DNA of 64,000 nucleotides from Blastomyces gilchristii SLH14081 (GCF_000003855.2 NW_003101681.1:3675344-3739343); one strand, 5' to 3'. Counted from the stretch's first letter, positions 23,673 through 37,145 are shown. Notes: generated by a model from the letters alone, not told the origin. Made by a program: numbers and translations.

Positions 23673-24749
23673 ATTATTATTATTATTCTTCAATTATAGA
23701 TGTATACAGTCAGAGACTATAACGTCTACCTGAGAACTTTTAATTCTCAGGGTTTTTCCTATATCTATAAAGTTAACTATTATACATTTATCAGTTTCAG
23801 ATATATAAAATCAGAAAATTCTAGCTCAGAATACAAAAACTGTTTACAAATTGCAGCATTTTAACATCTTTTGATACTTTGAAATCATTTGATAATATCA
23901 TGATAAAAGAAAAGAGAACACAGTCTTAAAGATAAACACATGAAATAGATAGATAGAAAAGAACAAAAAAAAGAAAAGAAAAAGTAAAGTAAAGAGAGCT
24001 ACGGGCGCTAGTCATCCGCAGAATACATCTTAAGCTAATTACATTTAACCCTCTATAATTAACCGATCACTGTGTCCGTCCTCTCAGGCCAGCCACTAAT
24101 TTCCAGAAGTGTTAGTTAGTGACTGCCACTGCTCACTTGATGACATACACACATCAAGCTTCCGGTTGCTGATCTCGGCCCTGTTAGATGTTCATAGGCC
24201 TATCAATCAGCTGTCATGACCTTGCCCTGTGTTAGAGACTAATTATAGGCTTAATAACTGCAGTTCTTTCTGCCAGTATTAGAACTTGACAGTGAGCTTA
24301 CAGACTCTAGCCTATCAGAGTACTCTGTCTAGAGTGTAGATATATATCTAAGTGTACTAGTCATATAGTTTTCAAAATCATTCTCAGTATTTAAGTGAAA
24401 GCTAGGCTCTGATAACAGCCCTAGTTAGAGACTTGTTTAAGTAGTGTATAATCACTATATTAGACTTGACTCTATATTGTTAGAACCTTGACAGGTGCAT
24501 AGTAGAATAGTGAGATATTGATATCTTATATCAGCTCTAGTAGATATTCAGAGAATCTCACTTAACTAGTGACTTGACTTACAGTAAGAAGTTCTATCTC
24601 ATATCAATTCTTACTAATCAGGCTCAGCCTCTATTACATAAGAGCTTTCATGAATAAGAAGTGACAGATGTCAGTGATAAGATTCGAACTCATACATCTC
24701 TAATGTATACAGTCTTGATTACTAGTCTTATTAACTGAGTCATACTGAT
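23673..24749 (-). mobile_element. Composite SINE-like retroelement S1 (tRNA-Leu head, LINE 3' tail)
   Basis: On the - strand it starts with an 80-nt tRNA-like sequence (24749-24670), continues through about 670 bp with no ORF, joins the 3' UTR of the local LINE at about 23998, and ends in an AAT-type tail at 23673. A 14-bp target duplication (12 of 14 identical) flanks the whole unit at 23659-23672 and 24750-24763, so it inserted as one piece by LINE-type retrotransposition. At about 1.08 kb it is long for a SINE. Confidence 0.72.
24670..24749 (-). other. tRNA-Leu-like head of S1
   Basis: Homologous to 39117-39196, which folds well as a tRNA-Leu. This copy has several transitions in the acceptor and T arm (ATTCGAACTC core kept), so it is a decayed Pol III promoter region, not a tRNA gene. 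Confidence 0.7.
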
Positions 24750-25133
24750 TATATCAATCTATTCAGTATAGATCTCTTACACTTGAAAAACATTCATTAT
24801 CTTCTTACTAGAAATAATTACTTATTGAGAAGATATCTAAACACATAACAATATGTAAGAAATAGAAAAATAATCAATTAGTTAAGTAGATACTGAGTTC
24901 TTAGATAAAAGCTTACTCATCAGTCACTCTGACTCTGTAATAAGATTTTACAAAGAGAATAAAATCTTATAAAGAGAATGTCAGTGAAAGATCTGAGAGA
25001 TCTGACAGTTTAAATGTATAAGATATTTATATAATTACACTTCTTCAGATTTCACAGATATTATATATTTAATAAACAATATAATCATGTTTAATGATAA
25101 CATGAGAGAACTTTTAAATATAAGTATAAATGT

Positions 25134-25509
25134 TATTATTATTATTAGTATTCTTTCATTATACTCATATGCAAGCGGAGCTTATGATGAGTCCTTGCGT
25201 GATGTTAAATACAGGTCAAGTGTTGATTATACAGAAGGAAATACAGGTGTTGAGACCATGCCAAGATAACAAGAACATAGGAAAATACAAAGGAGTGACA
25301 ATTAGATACATGCGATAATAACTTCCCAGCTCAGGAACATAGAGCAATTCATTAGAGCGATTTGTACACCTCTGTATTTATTAAAAACCTGAGATGCTTG
25401 AGTTCCGGATTTAATGTATCCCCTGCGGGTTTCGAACCCACGCGCCTTGGTTTCCCACGCCAAGGTGCTACCGGGTGGCCGCATTAACCATTCAGCCACC
25501 GGGGCTAAA
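25134..25509 (-). mobile_element. Well-preserved tRNA-derived SINE S3 (376 bp)
   Basis: On the - strand the head has a Pol III A box (TGGCTGAATGG, 25498-25488) and B box (GGTTCGAAACC, 25438-25428). A unique body follows, then a tail of TAA repeats at the left end. A 9-bp target duplication tataaatgt is at 25125-25133 and 25510-25518, in B2 gag. At least a dozen CpGs survive while the flanks have almost none, so it either arrived after the mutational episode or escaped it because it is short. The head does not fold as a standard tRNA: the acceptor arms do not pair fully and extra bases separate the D and anticodon arms. Confidence 0.85.
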
Positions 25510-25647
25510 TATAAATGTAATCTTACAGTGACTCTGAGTAATATTGAAATTACAATAATAATAAATAGCTGATATGTATATAAATCAATAACACTAAGAT
25601 AAGAAAATTCAATGATTAACTCAGTAAGAATCTCCTGTAATTTCAAC

Positions 25648-26153
25648 TAGACTGACTGCTAAGATTATGAATTTCACATTTAATTTCATTTGATCTGATC
25701 TCATACATTTCTTGGCATATATTCTGCTAAGACTAGTCATTAAAAAAACATGCAAAGTGACTATATATCAGATCTTAAAATGAAATCATGACTTGAAAAA
25801 AGTGAGAAAGTGATCTTATTTAGTCTCATTTAGTTTCATTCTTGACATAAAGTTACTATTTTTAGACATTTTAAGGTTTTTTTTGAACTATTTTTAATTT
25901 TTTAAAAAGTAACACTTTTTGATAACACTAAAATGAGATTTAAAGTCATTTAAAGCAATAAAAATAATTTAAATTGAGAAGTGGAAATCATGGTCTCATT
26001 TGAAAAATGTGATAAGAGAAGACAGTAAGTCTCACTGAAACAGTATGAGAGTACTATTTAATGTTAAAACTGTGTAATGAGATCAGTCAAATTGGTAATG
26101 AGAATATTAAAAAATCTGGTCCTGGTCTCAGACACAGTCACGCGGTCAGTCTA
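25648..26153. mobile_element. hAT-like MITE copy 3 (506 bp)
   Basis: Terminal inverted repeats TAGACTGACTG and TAGACTGACCG (right end, complement). A perfect 8-bp duplication atttcaac is at 25640-25647 and 26154-26161, in B2 gag. Confidence 0.9.
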
Positions 26154-26477
26154 ATTTCAACATTAACAGAATTGAATATAAACACAATGCAAGTGCTGAA
26201 GAAATGCTTAGATACTCTTATATATTTTAATACTTTCAATCTCACTCTCTACTCATTATGAAGGCTGGAAATGCTTATGAAACTAAGTGTAGATGAAGAT
26301 GCTATAAGTTTACTACTCAATCAAGATTGATATATCAAAGAACAATTGAAGAATTACATGAAACAGAAGTTTTATTCATGAATGAAAGCATATGAACCAG
26401 CATTGTGAATATCTGATAATATTATCAAATATCTTGATATTCTGTTCTAAGACACTGTCATGCAACAGAAAGCATTA

Positions 26478-26838
26478 TGTGGCGGGCTGCGCCTGATTAA
26501 TCATATAGACTATTCCGTTACACTTCACAGATTTCAATCACTTCATTCTCAAATGCGTACACTTCAATTCTCAGTCATTCTCAATCACCAATCCTCAGCC
26601 GCAACGCGTACACTCCGATTCTCAGCCATTCTGAATCACTGATCCTCAGCCATCATGAACGCGTATAGATTCTTCCACCCCGAAGCTCCACTGCATATGC
26701 CACTACATATGCATATAAATATTCACTTTGATTGCTGATTCTCACACTTTCTCTTTCTTTTCCTTCTCTAATGTTTTTCTCTTTGTTATATAAGACCTAT
26801 CAATATCATACTGATCTATTCAGTGTAGGCTTCTTACA
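26478..26838 (+). repeat. 5' LTR of B3
   Basis: The start TGTGGCGGGCTGCGCC is kept. It contains about three of the CTCAG(C/T)C...AACGCGTA units, more than B1, explaining its 361-bp length. Confidence 0.88.
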
Positions 26839-27147
26839 CTAGAAAAACATTCATTGTTTTCTTATTAGAAATGATTATTCATGTATCATCTTCTCATTAG
26901 AAATGATCACTCACTGAGATATTCAAACATGTATCAATGTGTAAGAAATAAAGAAACAGTCAAATAGTTAAGTGAATACTGAGTTCTCAGATAGAAGCTT
27001 GCTCATCAGTTACTCTGACCCTGTAATAAGATCTTATAAAGAGAATATCAGTAAAAGACCTGAGAGTTCTGACACTCAGATATATAAGATATTCATATAA
27101 TTACACTTCTTCAAGATTTCACAGATATTATACACTTAATGAATAAC

Positions 27148-28390
27148 ATGTCTAATAATAATATAAGAGAACTCTCAAACATAAGCATAGAAGTAATATC
27201 ACAGTGACTCTGAGCAATGTTGAAATTACAACAGGAATAAATAGCTGATATGCATGTAACTCAATAACATCAATATAAAGAGATTCAATGATTATTATAA
27301 CAAGAAACTCAGACAATTTCAACATCTACAGAATTGAATATAAAATCACTAAAAGAATGCTTAGATACTCTCACATATTTTAATACTTTCAATCTCACTC
27401 TCTACTCATCATGAAGAATGAAAATGCTTGTAAAACTGAGTGTGAATGAAGATATCATTGATTCACTAATTAATCAAGATTGATATATCAATGAATAATT
27501 GAAGAATCACATAAAACAGAAGTTTTATTCATAAATGAAGACATGTAAACCAGCATTGCAAACATCTGATAATATTATCAAACATCTCAATATTCTGTTC
27601 CAAGACACTGCCATGTAACAGAAAGTGTTAGATTGATTACAGAGTGTCTGACAGAGAAACACTTCTCTTACAATATTTATCTCTGACTTTGACACCAAGA
27701 TTCTAGAAGCAGGTGATCAATTTTGAGAGAATTGAATGAAGATTAGCACACTCAAGAAGACATTAACTGTTGAACTCTGACAGGCTCTTGTAAGTGTAGA
27801 TGAAGACCAGACTTATGAAGGCTTCTGCACACAGCTCCGGACATTGAATAACTGTCTTACCAAGCTCAAGAGTATACAGAACAGTGGCAGATGACATTAC
27901 ACAGTCACTCATACACTCATGCTGAAGAACAACAATGATGCAGATGCTATGAATTGAGTAGACTCAAATGTCTACACCTAAAGCAACAGTCTTCACTGTC
28001 TGAACAGGCTTCTGAGTTTCTGAGATCACTTCTGAAGAAGTTGCTAATCAATATCAACAAGAGATATGCATCAACTGTAACTGATTAGAACACATTGCTT
28101 TCAACTGCTGATTAATCTATGTGTCTTCACACTGAAGAGAAGAATCAGCATCTTCTCACTCAAGAGAAAGATCAGTGTCTTCTTATTTAAAGAATGAATC
28201 AGTGCCTGTCCGCATCAATCACATTGCAGTGAAGAAAGATTCAGAAGATAACTATAAGAATGTTCTGATGAAACAGGGAAAAGATTAGCTTCTGTTCAAA
28301 TTCATAAACAGAAGCTTGAAGAGATCAGATAACAATAATTTGAAGAGAAAATAACAATGAATGTAATTCTTGTATCTACTGTAATTGATA
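27148..28390 (+). pseudogene. gag of B3
   Basis: The ATG is at 27148. The capsid region parallels B1 and ends in a CCHC knuckle near 28066-28107 (CINC, H, C) with TGA at the same position as in B1. Many Gln and Trp codons are now stops. It overlaps the pol start at 28357. Confidence 0.8.
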
Positions 28391-31300
28391 ACATGTATAA
28401 TATGAAAGTCATGATAGACAGCAGTCTATGTTATTACACAATGATTAAATCTTTAATTGTAAGACATTATCATCTTCAGTGTATTCTCTTATCAAGACTC
28501 TGACTTCTTGCAGAATTTGATGATTCAAAAGACATTCACACTTGTTATATGATGAAACTAAATATAGATGTTGAAGAATATCAACATAAAGATGCCTATG
28601 CATATGAAGATGAGAATCTTGACTATGATCTCATACTAGAACTTGTCTGACTATCTGAGCAAGGCATCTTGTTGAATACTTAAAACAGAAGCTTAATATT
28701 CCTGAATAAAGATAGAATTCATAAGAATGATATTCACAAGACTATGAATCTTACACAGATCTCTGCCAACACTTATAAAATACTCTGGAAAAGAAGTCAT
28801 TATCAAAATCACTGACAGAGTTACTGACAAAGTCACTGATAGCAGAATCATGTATTAATCTATTTTATCAGTCTGATCAATATTAAGAAAGCTCTAGAAA
28901 AGTTATTCTATACTATAATAACAGATTCTCACACAAGACTCTCTCAATAATATCATGAATATCTAGATGTCTTTCAATAAGATAATATTATGAATATACT
29001 CTCTTTACAAGACTCAGAAGTGAATCACAGTATCAAGTTAGAAAAGAAGAATGATAAGAACTTCAAGTCACTGTAAGATTCTCTTTATAATATTTCTTGA
29101 GATGAACTTCTTCTTCTTCAGAAGAAACTCAATGATCTGTTGAATAAGAAATTTATATATGTTAGCAACTCTTTCACTGCAGCTTCTATTCTCTTTGTAA
29201 AGAAGTCAGATGAAGAACTCTGATTCTGTGTGAACTACTGAGATCTGAACAGATTGATAAAGAAAGATCATTATTTCTTATCTCTCATCAATGAAATCCT
29301 AGCATATATCAGATGAGCTCAATGATTTACAAAGTGAGATATTATCACTATGTTTTATAAGATTTGTATTACTGAAGAAGATGAATGACTTACAGCATTC
29401 TGCATATGTTATAATGTCTTTAAATGAGTAGTCACACTCTTTGAACTGATTAATCTCTTCAGTAGATTTCAGAAGTATATTAAATGAGTACTCTGAGATT
29501 TTCTTAATGAGTTTATATCTGCTTATCTAGATAACATTCTTCTCTTTATTAATGAATTCAGAAAAGAGTATCAAGAGTATGTATAAAGAGTATTACAATT
29601 AGACTGGCCGCTGGAACCATGAATTTCACATTTAGTCCCATTTGGTCTGGTCTCATACATTTCTTGGCGTGAATCCCGCTGGGACTGGCTATCAAAAAAA
29701 CATGTAAAGTGACTATATATCAGATCTTAAAATGAAACCATGACTTGAAAAAAATGAGAAAGTGGTCCCATTTGGTCTCATTTAGTCCCCTTCTTGGCAT
29801 AAAGTTACTATTTTTAGACATTTTAAGGTTTTTTTTAGACTATTTTTAATTTTTTAAAAAGTAACACTTTTTGGTAACACTCAAATGAGATTTAAAGTCA
29901 TTTAAAGCAATAAAAATAATTTAAATTGAGAAGTGAAAATCATGATCCCATTTGGAAAATGTGACAAGAGTAGACAGTAAGTCCCACTGAGACAGTATGG
30001 GACTACTATCTAATGTTAAAACCGTGTAATGGGATCAGTCGAATTGGTAATGGGACTATCAAAAAATCTGGTCCTGGTCCCAGACACGGTCACACGGTCA
30101 GTCTAATTACAATGACTATGAGAAGCAGAACTATCAATTGATATTGACAAGTGTGATTTCAAAGTTAAGAGTACTAAATACTTAGATTTCATTATAGAAG
30201 CTGGTAAGAAAATTCAAATGCATTCTGAGAAGATCTCTATCATTCTTGAATGAGAAGCTTCATATACTGTGAAAGATGTATGAAGCTTCATTGAATTTGC
30301 TAATTTCTATCAGCAATTTATATGAATCTTCTCAGATATTGTGAGATTACTTACAGAACTCACTAAGAAAGACTCAGTATTTCAATGATCAGCAGATACT
30401 GAAGCTGTATTTATATGAATAAAGAAGATGTTCATTAATACTTCTCTGCTGATAATATTCAATTCTGATTATGAGATAGTTATTGAAGCTGATTTCTCTG
30501 ACTATATTATAGAAGAAGCGGTATTGCAATATGATGATGAAGATGTCTTATAATCATGTGTCTTCATGTCTAAGAAACTGAGTTCTGCTGAATGCAATTA
30601 CAAGATCTATGATAAGAAACTTCTCATGATTATACACTTTCTAGAAGAATGAGACTCTGAACTCTGAAGTGTCTCTGAATTTGAGATAATCATAGATTAT
30701 AAGAATCTCAAATACTGTACAATAATCTGTAAACTCACTGAATAACAGATATGATAATCTGAGTTTCTAAGCTGCTTTCATTTTATGATACACTACTGCC
30801 CTGACAGTCAGAACTCAATGACAGATACTCTCTTATGATGAGAACAAGATATGTCATCTAATGTGACAGATATACACTGAAGGAATTGAGAACACTGACT
30901 CTTAAAACTGAAGATATTAGTTAACTAAGATAGAACAACTCATAACACTATACATGCTTCTCTGATTAGAACTGTCATTGACACTGATACTGACACTGAT
31001 ATTGATATCTGAACTTCTTCTGAATCTACACTGAATGAATTATAATATGTAACAGCTCAAACTGATGAACTTCTTCAAGTGCTCACTGAAGCAGTATGTC
31101 AAGAAGCACTCTGATTCTTCTCAGAACTATGTATAAGAACTGACATCTCAGAATGCTCAATTGATAACAATAACACTCTGCAGTTTTGTGAATGATATTG
31201 AGTCTTCTACTCTGAATTCTTACACACTCAGATAATGCAAGAGATGTATGATTTATATATAACTAATTACTCAGGTCATGAACAATTATACTGAATAATC

Positions 31301-32500
31301 TCTCAAGAGTTCTACTGATCTGAGATATTAAACAGCATCAGATGTTTTGTTTAAAACTGTAACTGTTATTCTTTCATCATTTTATAAAAGAACTGTAGAA
31401 AAGATCTACTGAAATCACTCAATATCTCTGATAGAATCTGATAAGATATAGTAATTAACTTCACTATTAATCTCTCTGAGAGTAAGAGTTGTAGAAACAT
31501 TCTGATCATTGTGAACTGATTGAGCAAGAGTGTAATATTGAAATCTTATAATAAGATGAATGCTGAACAAGTCACTGAAGCTTTTCTACAGAGTCTGTTC
31601 TATTGAATACAGAAATTACTGAGATTCATAGTATTAGATTGAGACTGTCAATTTGTGAGTGCTCTCTGAACAAGAATCTGTCAAGTTCTCAAGATTATAC
31701 ACTATCTGTCAACTGTCTATCACTCTGAGATTGATGATGTATTAGAATAGATAATTCAGACTGTAAAGAATTATCTCTATAAGTTCTACAATCACTTATA
31801 AGATGATTGACATGATCTGCTTCTACACACAGAGATAACTATCAATGAATAAGATACTATTTTAATAGATGTAAGCCTGTTCTTTCTTACAAACAGTTAT
31901 CACATGAAAGTGTTGAATCTTCTAGAAACTACACAGTTCACACTGAACCTCTGCAGTCTGATTCAGATCACTGATAATATAGTAATAAAGCTCTGAGATA
32001 TCTGTGACTGAGTAGAGATCTTCATAATCACTGCAAAACAAGATTAAGAGAATCAAATCAATGTTCACTGAGATCTCACTACACAATATAAGATAGAAGA
32101 CTTGATGTGATTGAATCTTAAGAATATACAGATCACACATTCATCTTATATACTGAATTACTATTATACTAAGTATAAAGTGATAGAAGTTCTTGATAGT
32201 CATAACTACTGTCTTAATACATTATCAGAGATTCATAATATCTTTCATACAAGCTCACTTTATCACACTGTCACTGATCTGTTCTCTTCTTAACTGACTT
32301 CTGACTGACAGCTACCAGACATCATAGAAGAAGATAATGAGCTTGAGTGAGAGATTGAAAATATTCTCAATAAGAGACTTCACAGTCATGACTGATAATA
32401 TCTTATGAAATAGATCAGCTATGATTAACTGACCTGAACTCTGAGTTTTATGTTATCTGAAACAGCAGTTCTTGACTGATGAGAACTGCTTCTGAAAGAA
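28357..32500 (+). pseudogene. pol of B3, split by a MITE
   Basis: Protease (D-S-S), RT with YLDN near 29524, RNase H, integrase and chromodomain follow the B1 order. The MITE at 29600-30105 separates the RT palm from its end. The chromodomain-like tail (YDQLT, then V-D) is at about 32400-32480. All changes against B1 that I compared are transitions. Confidence 0.85.
29600..30105. mobile_element. hAT-like MITE copy 4 (506 bp), best preserved
   Basis: TAGACTGGCCG at the left and the complement of TAGACTGACCG at the right, with the 8-bp duplication attacaat at 29592-29599 and 30106-30113. It keeps several CpGs and GGTCC/GTCCC motifs that are mutated in the other copies, so it is the best reference for the family. 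Confidence 0.92.
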
Positions 32501-32509
32501 GGGAACTAA

Positions 32510-32870
32510 TGTAGCAGGCTGCGCCTGATCAATTATATAGACTATTCTGTTACACTTCACAGATTCCAATCACTTCATTCTCAAACATATCCACTTCAAT
32601 TCTCAGTCATTCTCAATCACTGATTCTCGGCCGTAACACATACACTCTGATTCTCAGCCATTCTCAATCACTGATCCTCAGTCACTATGAACATGTATAG
32701 ATTCTTCCGCCCCGAAGCTTCACTGCATACACCATCATATATATGTATAAATATTCACTTCAATCACTGATTCTCACACTTTCTCTTTCTTTTCCTTCTC
32801 TAACATTTTTCTCTTTGTTATATAAGACCTATCAATATCATACTGATATATTCGGCGTAGGCCTCTTACA
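32510..32870 (+). repeat. 3' LTR of B3
   Basis: It is the same length as its partner LTR. Several positions show TG in one LTR and CA in the other at the same dinucleotide, implying ancestral CpG hit on opposite strands. Confidence 0.9.
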
Positions 32871-32875
32871 CATTA

Positions 32876-35800
32876 GTTTAATTACAGAGTGTCTGACAGA
32901 GAAATACTTCTCTCACAATATTCATCTCTAACTTTGACATCAAGATTCTAGAAGCAGGTGATCAATCTTGAGAGAATTGAATAAAGATTAGTATACTTAA
33001 GAAGACATTAACTTTCAAACTCTTATAGACTCTTGTAAGCATAGACAAAGACCAGACTTATGAAGATTTCTACATACAACTTCAGACATTGAATAATCAT
33101 CTTATCAAGCTCAAGAGTATACAGAACAGTGATAGAAGATATTATATCTCAGACACTTATACACCTGTGCTAAGAAATAACAACAATGATGTAGATGTTA
33201 TGAACTGAGTAGACTTGAATATCTACACATAAGTGAGAGTCTCTGTTATCTGAACAGACTTCTGAGTTTCTGAGATCATTTCTGAAGAAGTCACTGACTA
33301 ATATTAATATAAGATATGCATTAATTATAACTGATCAGAACACATCACTTTAAACTGCTGATTAACCTATATATCTTCTCACTTAAGAGAAAGATCAGTG
33401 TCTTCTCACTCAAAGAATAAATCAGCATCTGTCTGTGCTAATCACATTGTATTAAAGAAAGATTCAGAAGATAACTATAAGAACACTCTGATGAAACAGG
33501 AAAAAGATTAACTTCTGTTCAAATTTGTAAACAGAAGCTTGAATGAATCAAATAATAACAATTTGAAGAAAAGATGATAATGAATGCAATTCTTGTATCT
33601 ACTGTAATAAATAATATATATAATATGAAGACTATGATAGATAGTGATCTATATTACTATGCAATGATTAAATCTTCAGTTGTAAGATGTCATAATCTTC
33701 AGTGTATTCTGTTATTAAAACCTCAACTTCTCACAGAATTTGATGATTCAAAAGATGTTTACATCTATTATATAATAAAACTAAATATAGATGTCAGAGA
33801 ACATTAATGTGAATATGTCAATATATATGAAGTTGATAATCTTAATTATAATATTATATTAGAACTTATCTGACTATCTGAATAAGACATCTTACTAAAT
33901 GCTTAAAACAGAAGCTTAATATTCTCTAACAATAATTGAGTTCGGGAAGATGATATTTACAAGACTATGAATCTGACACAGATCTCTATCAATGTCTATG
34001 AAATGCTCTGAAAAAGAAGTCACTGAAAAGATTGCTGATAGCAGAATCATGTAGCAATCTATTTCATTAGTCTGACTGATATTAAAAAAGCTCTAGAACA
34101 GTTATTTTATACTACAATAACAGATTCTTATATCAAACTCTCTCAACAATATCATGAATATCTAGATATCTTTCAATCAGATAATAATGCAAATATAGGT
34201 CTTTTATGAGACTCAGAAGTGAATCACAGTCTCAAGTTAGTGAAGAAGAATAATAAAAATCTCAAATCATTATAAGGTCTTCTTTACAATATGTCTCAAG
34301 ATGAACTTCTTCTTCTTTGAAAGACACTCAATGATCTGTTGAATAAAGAATTTATACATATTAGCAACTCTTTCATTACAGTCTCTATTCTCTTTACAAA
34401 GAAATCAGGTGAAGAACTTCAATTCTGTGTGAAATATTGAGAACTGAACAGATTAAGAAAGAAAGATCACTATTCTTTATTTCTTATCAATGAAATTATT
34501 GCTCATATCAGACAAGTTCAATGATTTACAAGAGTAGATATTATTATCATGTTTCATAAGATCTGCATTGCTGAAGAAGATGAGTGACTTACAGTATTTT
34601 AAACATAATATAATCTCTTTAAATAAGTAGTTACACTCTTCAGACTGACTAACACTCTCAGTACATTTGAGAAGTATATTAACTGAGTACTCTGAGATTT
34701 TCTTAATAAATTCACATCTGTATATCTTGATGACATTCTCATCTTCACTGATGAGTTCAGGAAAGAATATCAAGAACATGTATAAAAGATATTACAATGA
34801 CTACAAGAAGCAGAACTACTGATAGACATAGATAAGTGTGATTTTGAGATTAAAAGTACAAAATATCTAGACTTTACCATAGAAGCTGATAAGAGAATTC
34901 AAATGAATTCTGAGAAGATCTCTGCTATTCTTGAATGAGAGGTCTTATACACTGTGAAAGAAGTACAAAGCTTCATCAGATTTACTAACTTCTATCAGTG
35001 ATTTATATAAAACTTCTCAGATATCACAAGATTACTTACAGAACTCACTAAGAAGAACTCAGTATTGCAATGATCAGCAGACACTGAAGCCGCATTTATA
35101 CAGATAAAGAAGATATTCATTAATATCTCTCTATTAATAACATTGAATTCTGATTATAAGACAGTTATTGAAGCTGATTTCTCTGACTATATCACAGAAG
35201 ATGCTATATTATAATATATTAATGAAGATATCTTATAATCATACATCTTCATGTCTAAGAAACTGAGTTTTGTTGAATGCAACTGTGAGATATATGATAA
35301 GAAACTTCTTACAATCGTATACTGTCTAGAAGAATAAGACTCTGCACTTCAAAGTATCTTTTAATTTAAGATAATCACAGATTATAAGAATCTTAAGCAT
35401 TTCATAATCACCTGCAAGCTTACTGAATATCAGATATAATAATCTGAGCTATTAAGCTGTTTTCACTTCACTATACACTATCACTCTGACAGTTAGAACT
35501 TAATGACAGATGCTCTCTCATAACAAGAGCAGAATATATCATTCAATATGACAGATATACACTGAACAAACTGAGAACACTGACTCTTGAACCTGAAGAT
35601 ATAAGTTGATCATGATGAGATCACTCATGACACTATATATACTTCATTAATCAGAATATCTCTTAAATCTACACTGAATAAATTATGATATACAACAGCT
35701 TAAACTGATGAACTTCTTCAAGCACTTACTGAAGTAGTATATTAAGAAGCATTCTGATTCTCTTCAGAACTACATATAACAATAAATATCTCAGAATACT

Positions 35801-37140
35801 TAATTGATGATAATAATACTCTGCAATTCTGTGAACAATGCTGAGTCTCTCACTCTGAACTCTTACACATTTGAATAATACAAGAGATGTATGATTCTTA
35901 TATAATCAGTCCTTCAGATCATGAATAACTGTATTAAATAATCTCTTAAGAGTTCTACTGATCTGAGATAATAAACAGCATCAGATGTTTTATCTGAAAC
36001 TGTAACTATTATTCTTCTATTATTTTATGAAAGAATCATAGAAAAGATTGACTGAAATTACTTAATATCTCTGATAGAATCTGATAAGATGTAGTAATTG
36101 ACTTCACTATTAGTCTCTCTGAGAGTAAGAGTGATAAGAATGTTCTGATTATCATTGACTAATTAAGTAAGAGTGTAATATTGAAGTCTTATAATAAGAT
36201 AAATGTTGAATAAGTCACTGAAATCTCTCTACAGAGCTCATTCTGATGAATGTATAACTTACTGAAATCTATAGTATCTGATTAACACTGTTAATTTGTA
36301 AGTACTCTCTGCATAAGAATCTGTCAAGTTCTTAAGATTATACATTATTTATCAACTATCTATCACTTTGAGACTGATGATGCATCAGAATGAATAATTC
36401 AGACTATAAAGAACTATCTTTATAAGTTCTATAATTATTTATGAAATAATTGATATGATCTTCTTCTACATATAGAGATTACTATCAATGATCAAGATAT
36501 TATTTTAACAGATATAAGCCTGTTCTTTCTTAAACACAGATATCACATAACAGTGTTGAATCTTCTAGAGAGTACACAGTTCATACTGAACCTCTGCAGT
36601 CTGATTCAGATTGCTAATAATATAGTAATAAAGCTCTGAGATATCTGTAATTGAGCAGAGGCCTTCATGACAAGCACTAAACAAGATTAAGAAGATTGAA
36701 TCAATGTTTATCAAGACTTCACTAAGTAATATAAGATAGAAGATCTGATGTGATTGAATCTTAAAAATATACACATTATATACTCATCTTATACACTGAA
36801 TTATTATCATATCAAGTACAAAGTGATAGAGATTCTAGACAGTCATAACTATTATCTTAATACTCTATCAGAAATTCATGATATATTTCACATAAGCTTG
36901 CTTTACTGTATCATCATTAATTCATTCTCTTCTCAAATGACTTCTGACTGACGGCTGTCAGAAATTATAGAAGAAGATAATGAACTTGAACATTTCTTGA
37001 TAAGAGACTCTACAGCCGCAGCTAGTAATATCTTGTAAAATCAGTCAGCTATAATTGTCTGACCTGGTCTCTGAGTTTTATGTTATCTGAGACCACAGCT
37101 CTTGACTGATAAGAACTACATATAATCAGAGAAGAAGAGA
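32876..37140 (+). pseudogene. gag 3' part and pol of B2
   Basis: Gag continues at 32876. The protease region begins near 33571 (ATG AAT as in B1) with D-S-D for D-S-G. RT keeps an intact YLDD at 34733-34744, the only B copy that does. RNase H, integrase (YHFETDDASE) and the LNLKNIHII / KYKVIEILDSHNY tail follow, then a poorly preserved chromodomain. Extensive stops. This is the most AT-rich B copy. Confidence 0.82.
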
Positions 37141-37145
37141 ACTAA

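Larger units (their letters stand above)
23393..24781 (+). repeat. 5' LTR of B2, split by S1
   Basis: LTR sequence runs to 23672, then S1 is inserted, and the last part (TCAATCTATTCAG...TCTTACA) follows at 24750-24781. The terminal tandem units differ from B1 and B3. Confidence 0.75.
25088..26477 (+). pseudogene. gag of B2, 5' part
   Basis: It starts at ATG 25088 (same start as B1 and B3) and is interrupted by S3 (25134-25509) and a MITE (25648-26153). The capsid region ends at the B3 insertion, after CATTA at 26473-26477, and continues at 32876. Confidence 0.75.
26478..32870 (+). mobile_element. Family B gypsy copy B3, complete, inserted in B2
   Basis: The LTRs are both 361 bp (26478-26838 and 32510-32870), with a 5-bp duplication catta at 26473-26477 and 32871-32875. 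The net length is about 5.89 kb after removing the MITE at 29600-30105. A copy of family B has thus inserted into another copy of the same family. Confidence 0.93.

Noticed and set aside
25302..25646. A 114-codon open frame on the - strand over the SINE
   Set aside because: It is the translation of a tRNA-derived SINE and its flanks; the frame has no homology signal and crosses the target duplication.
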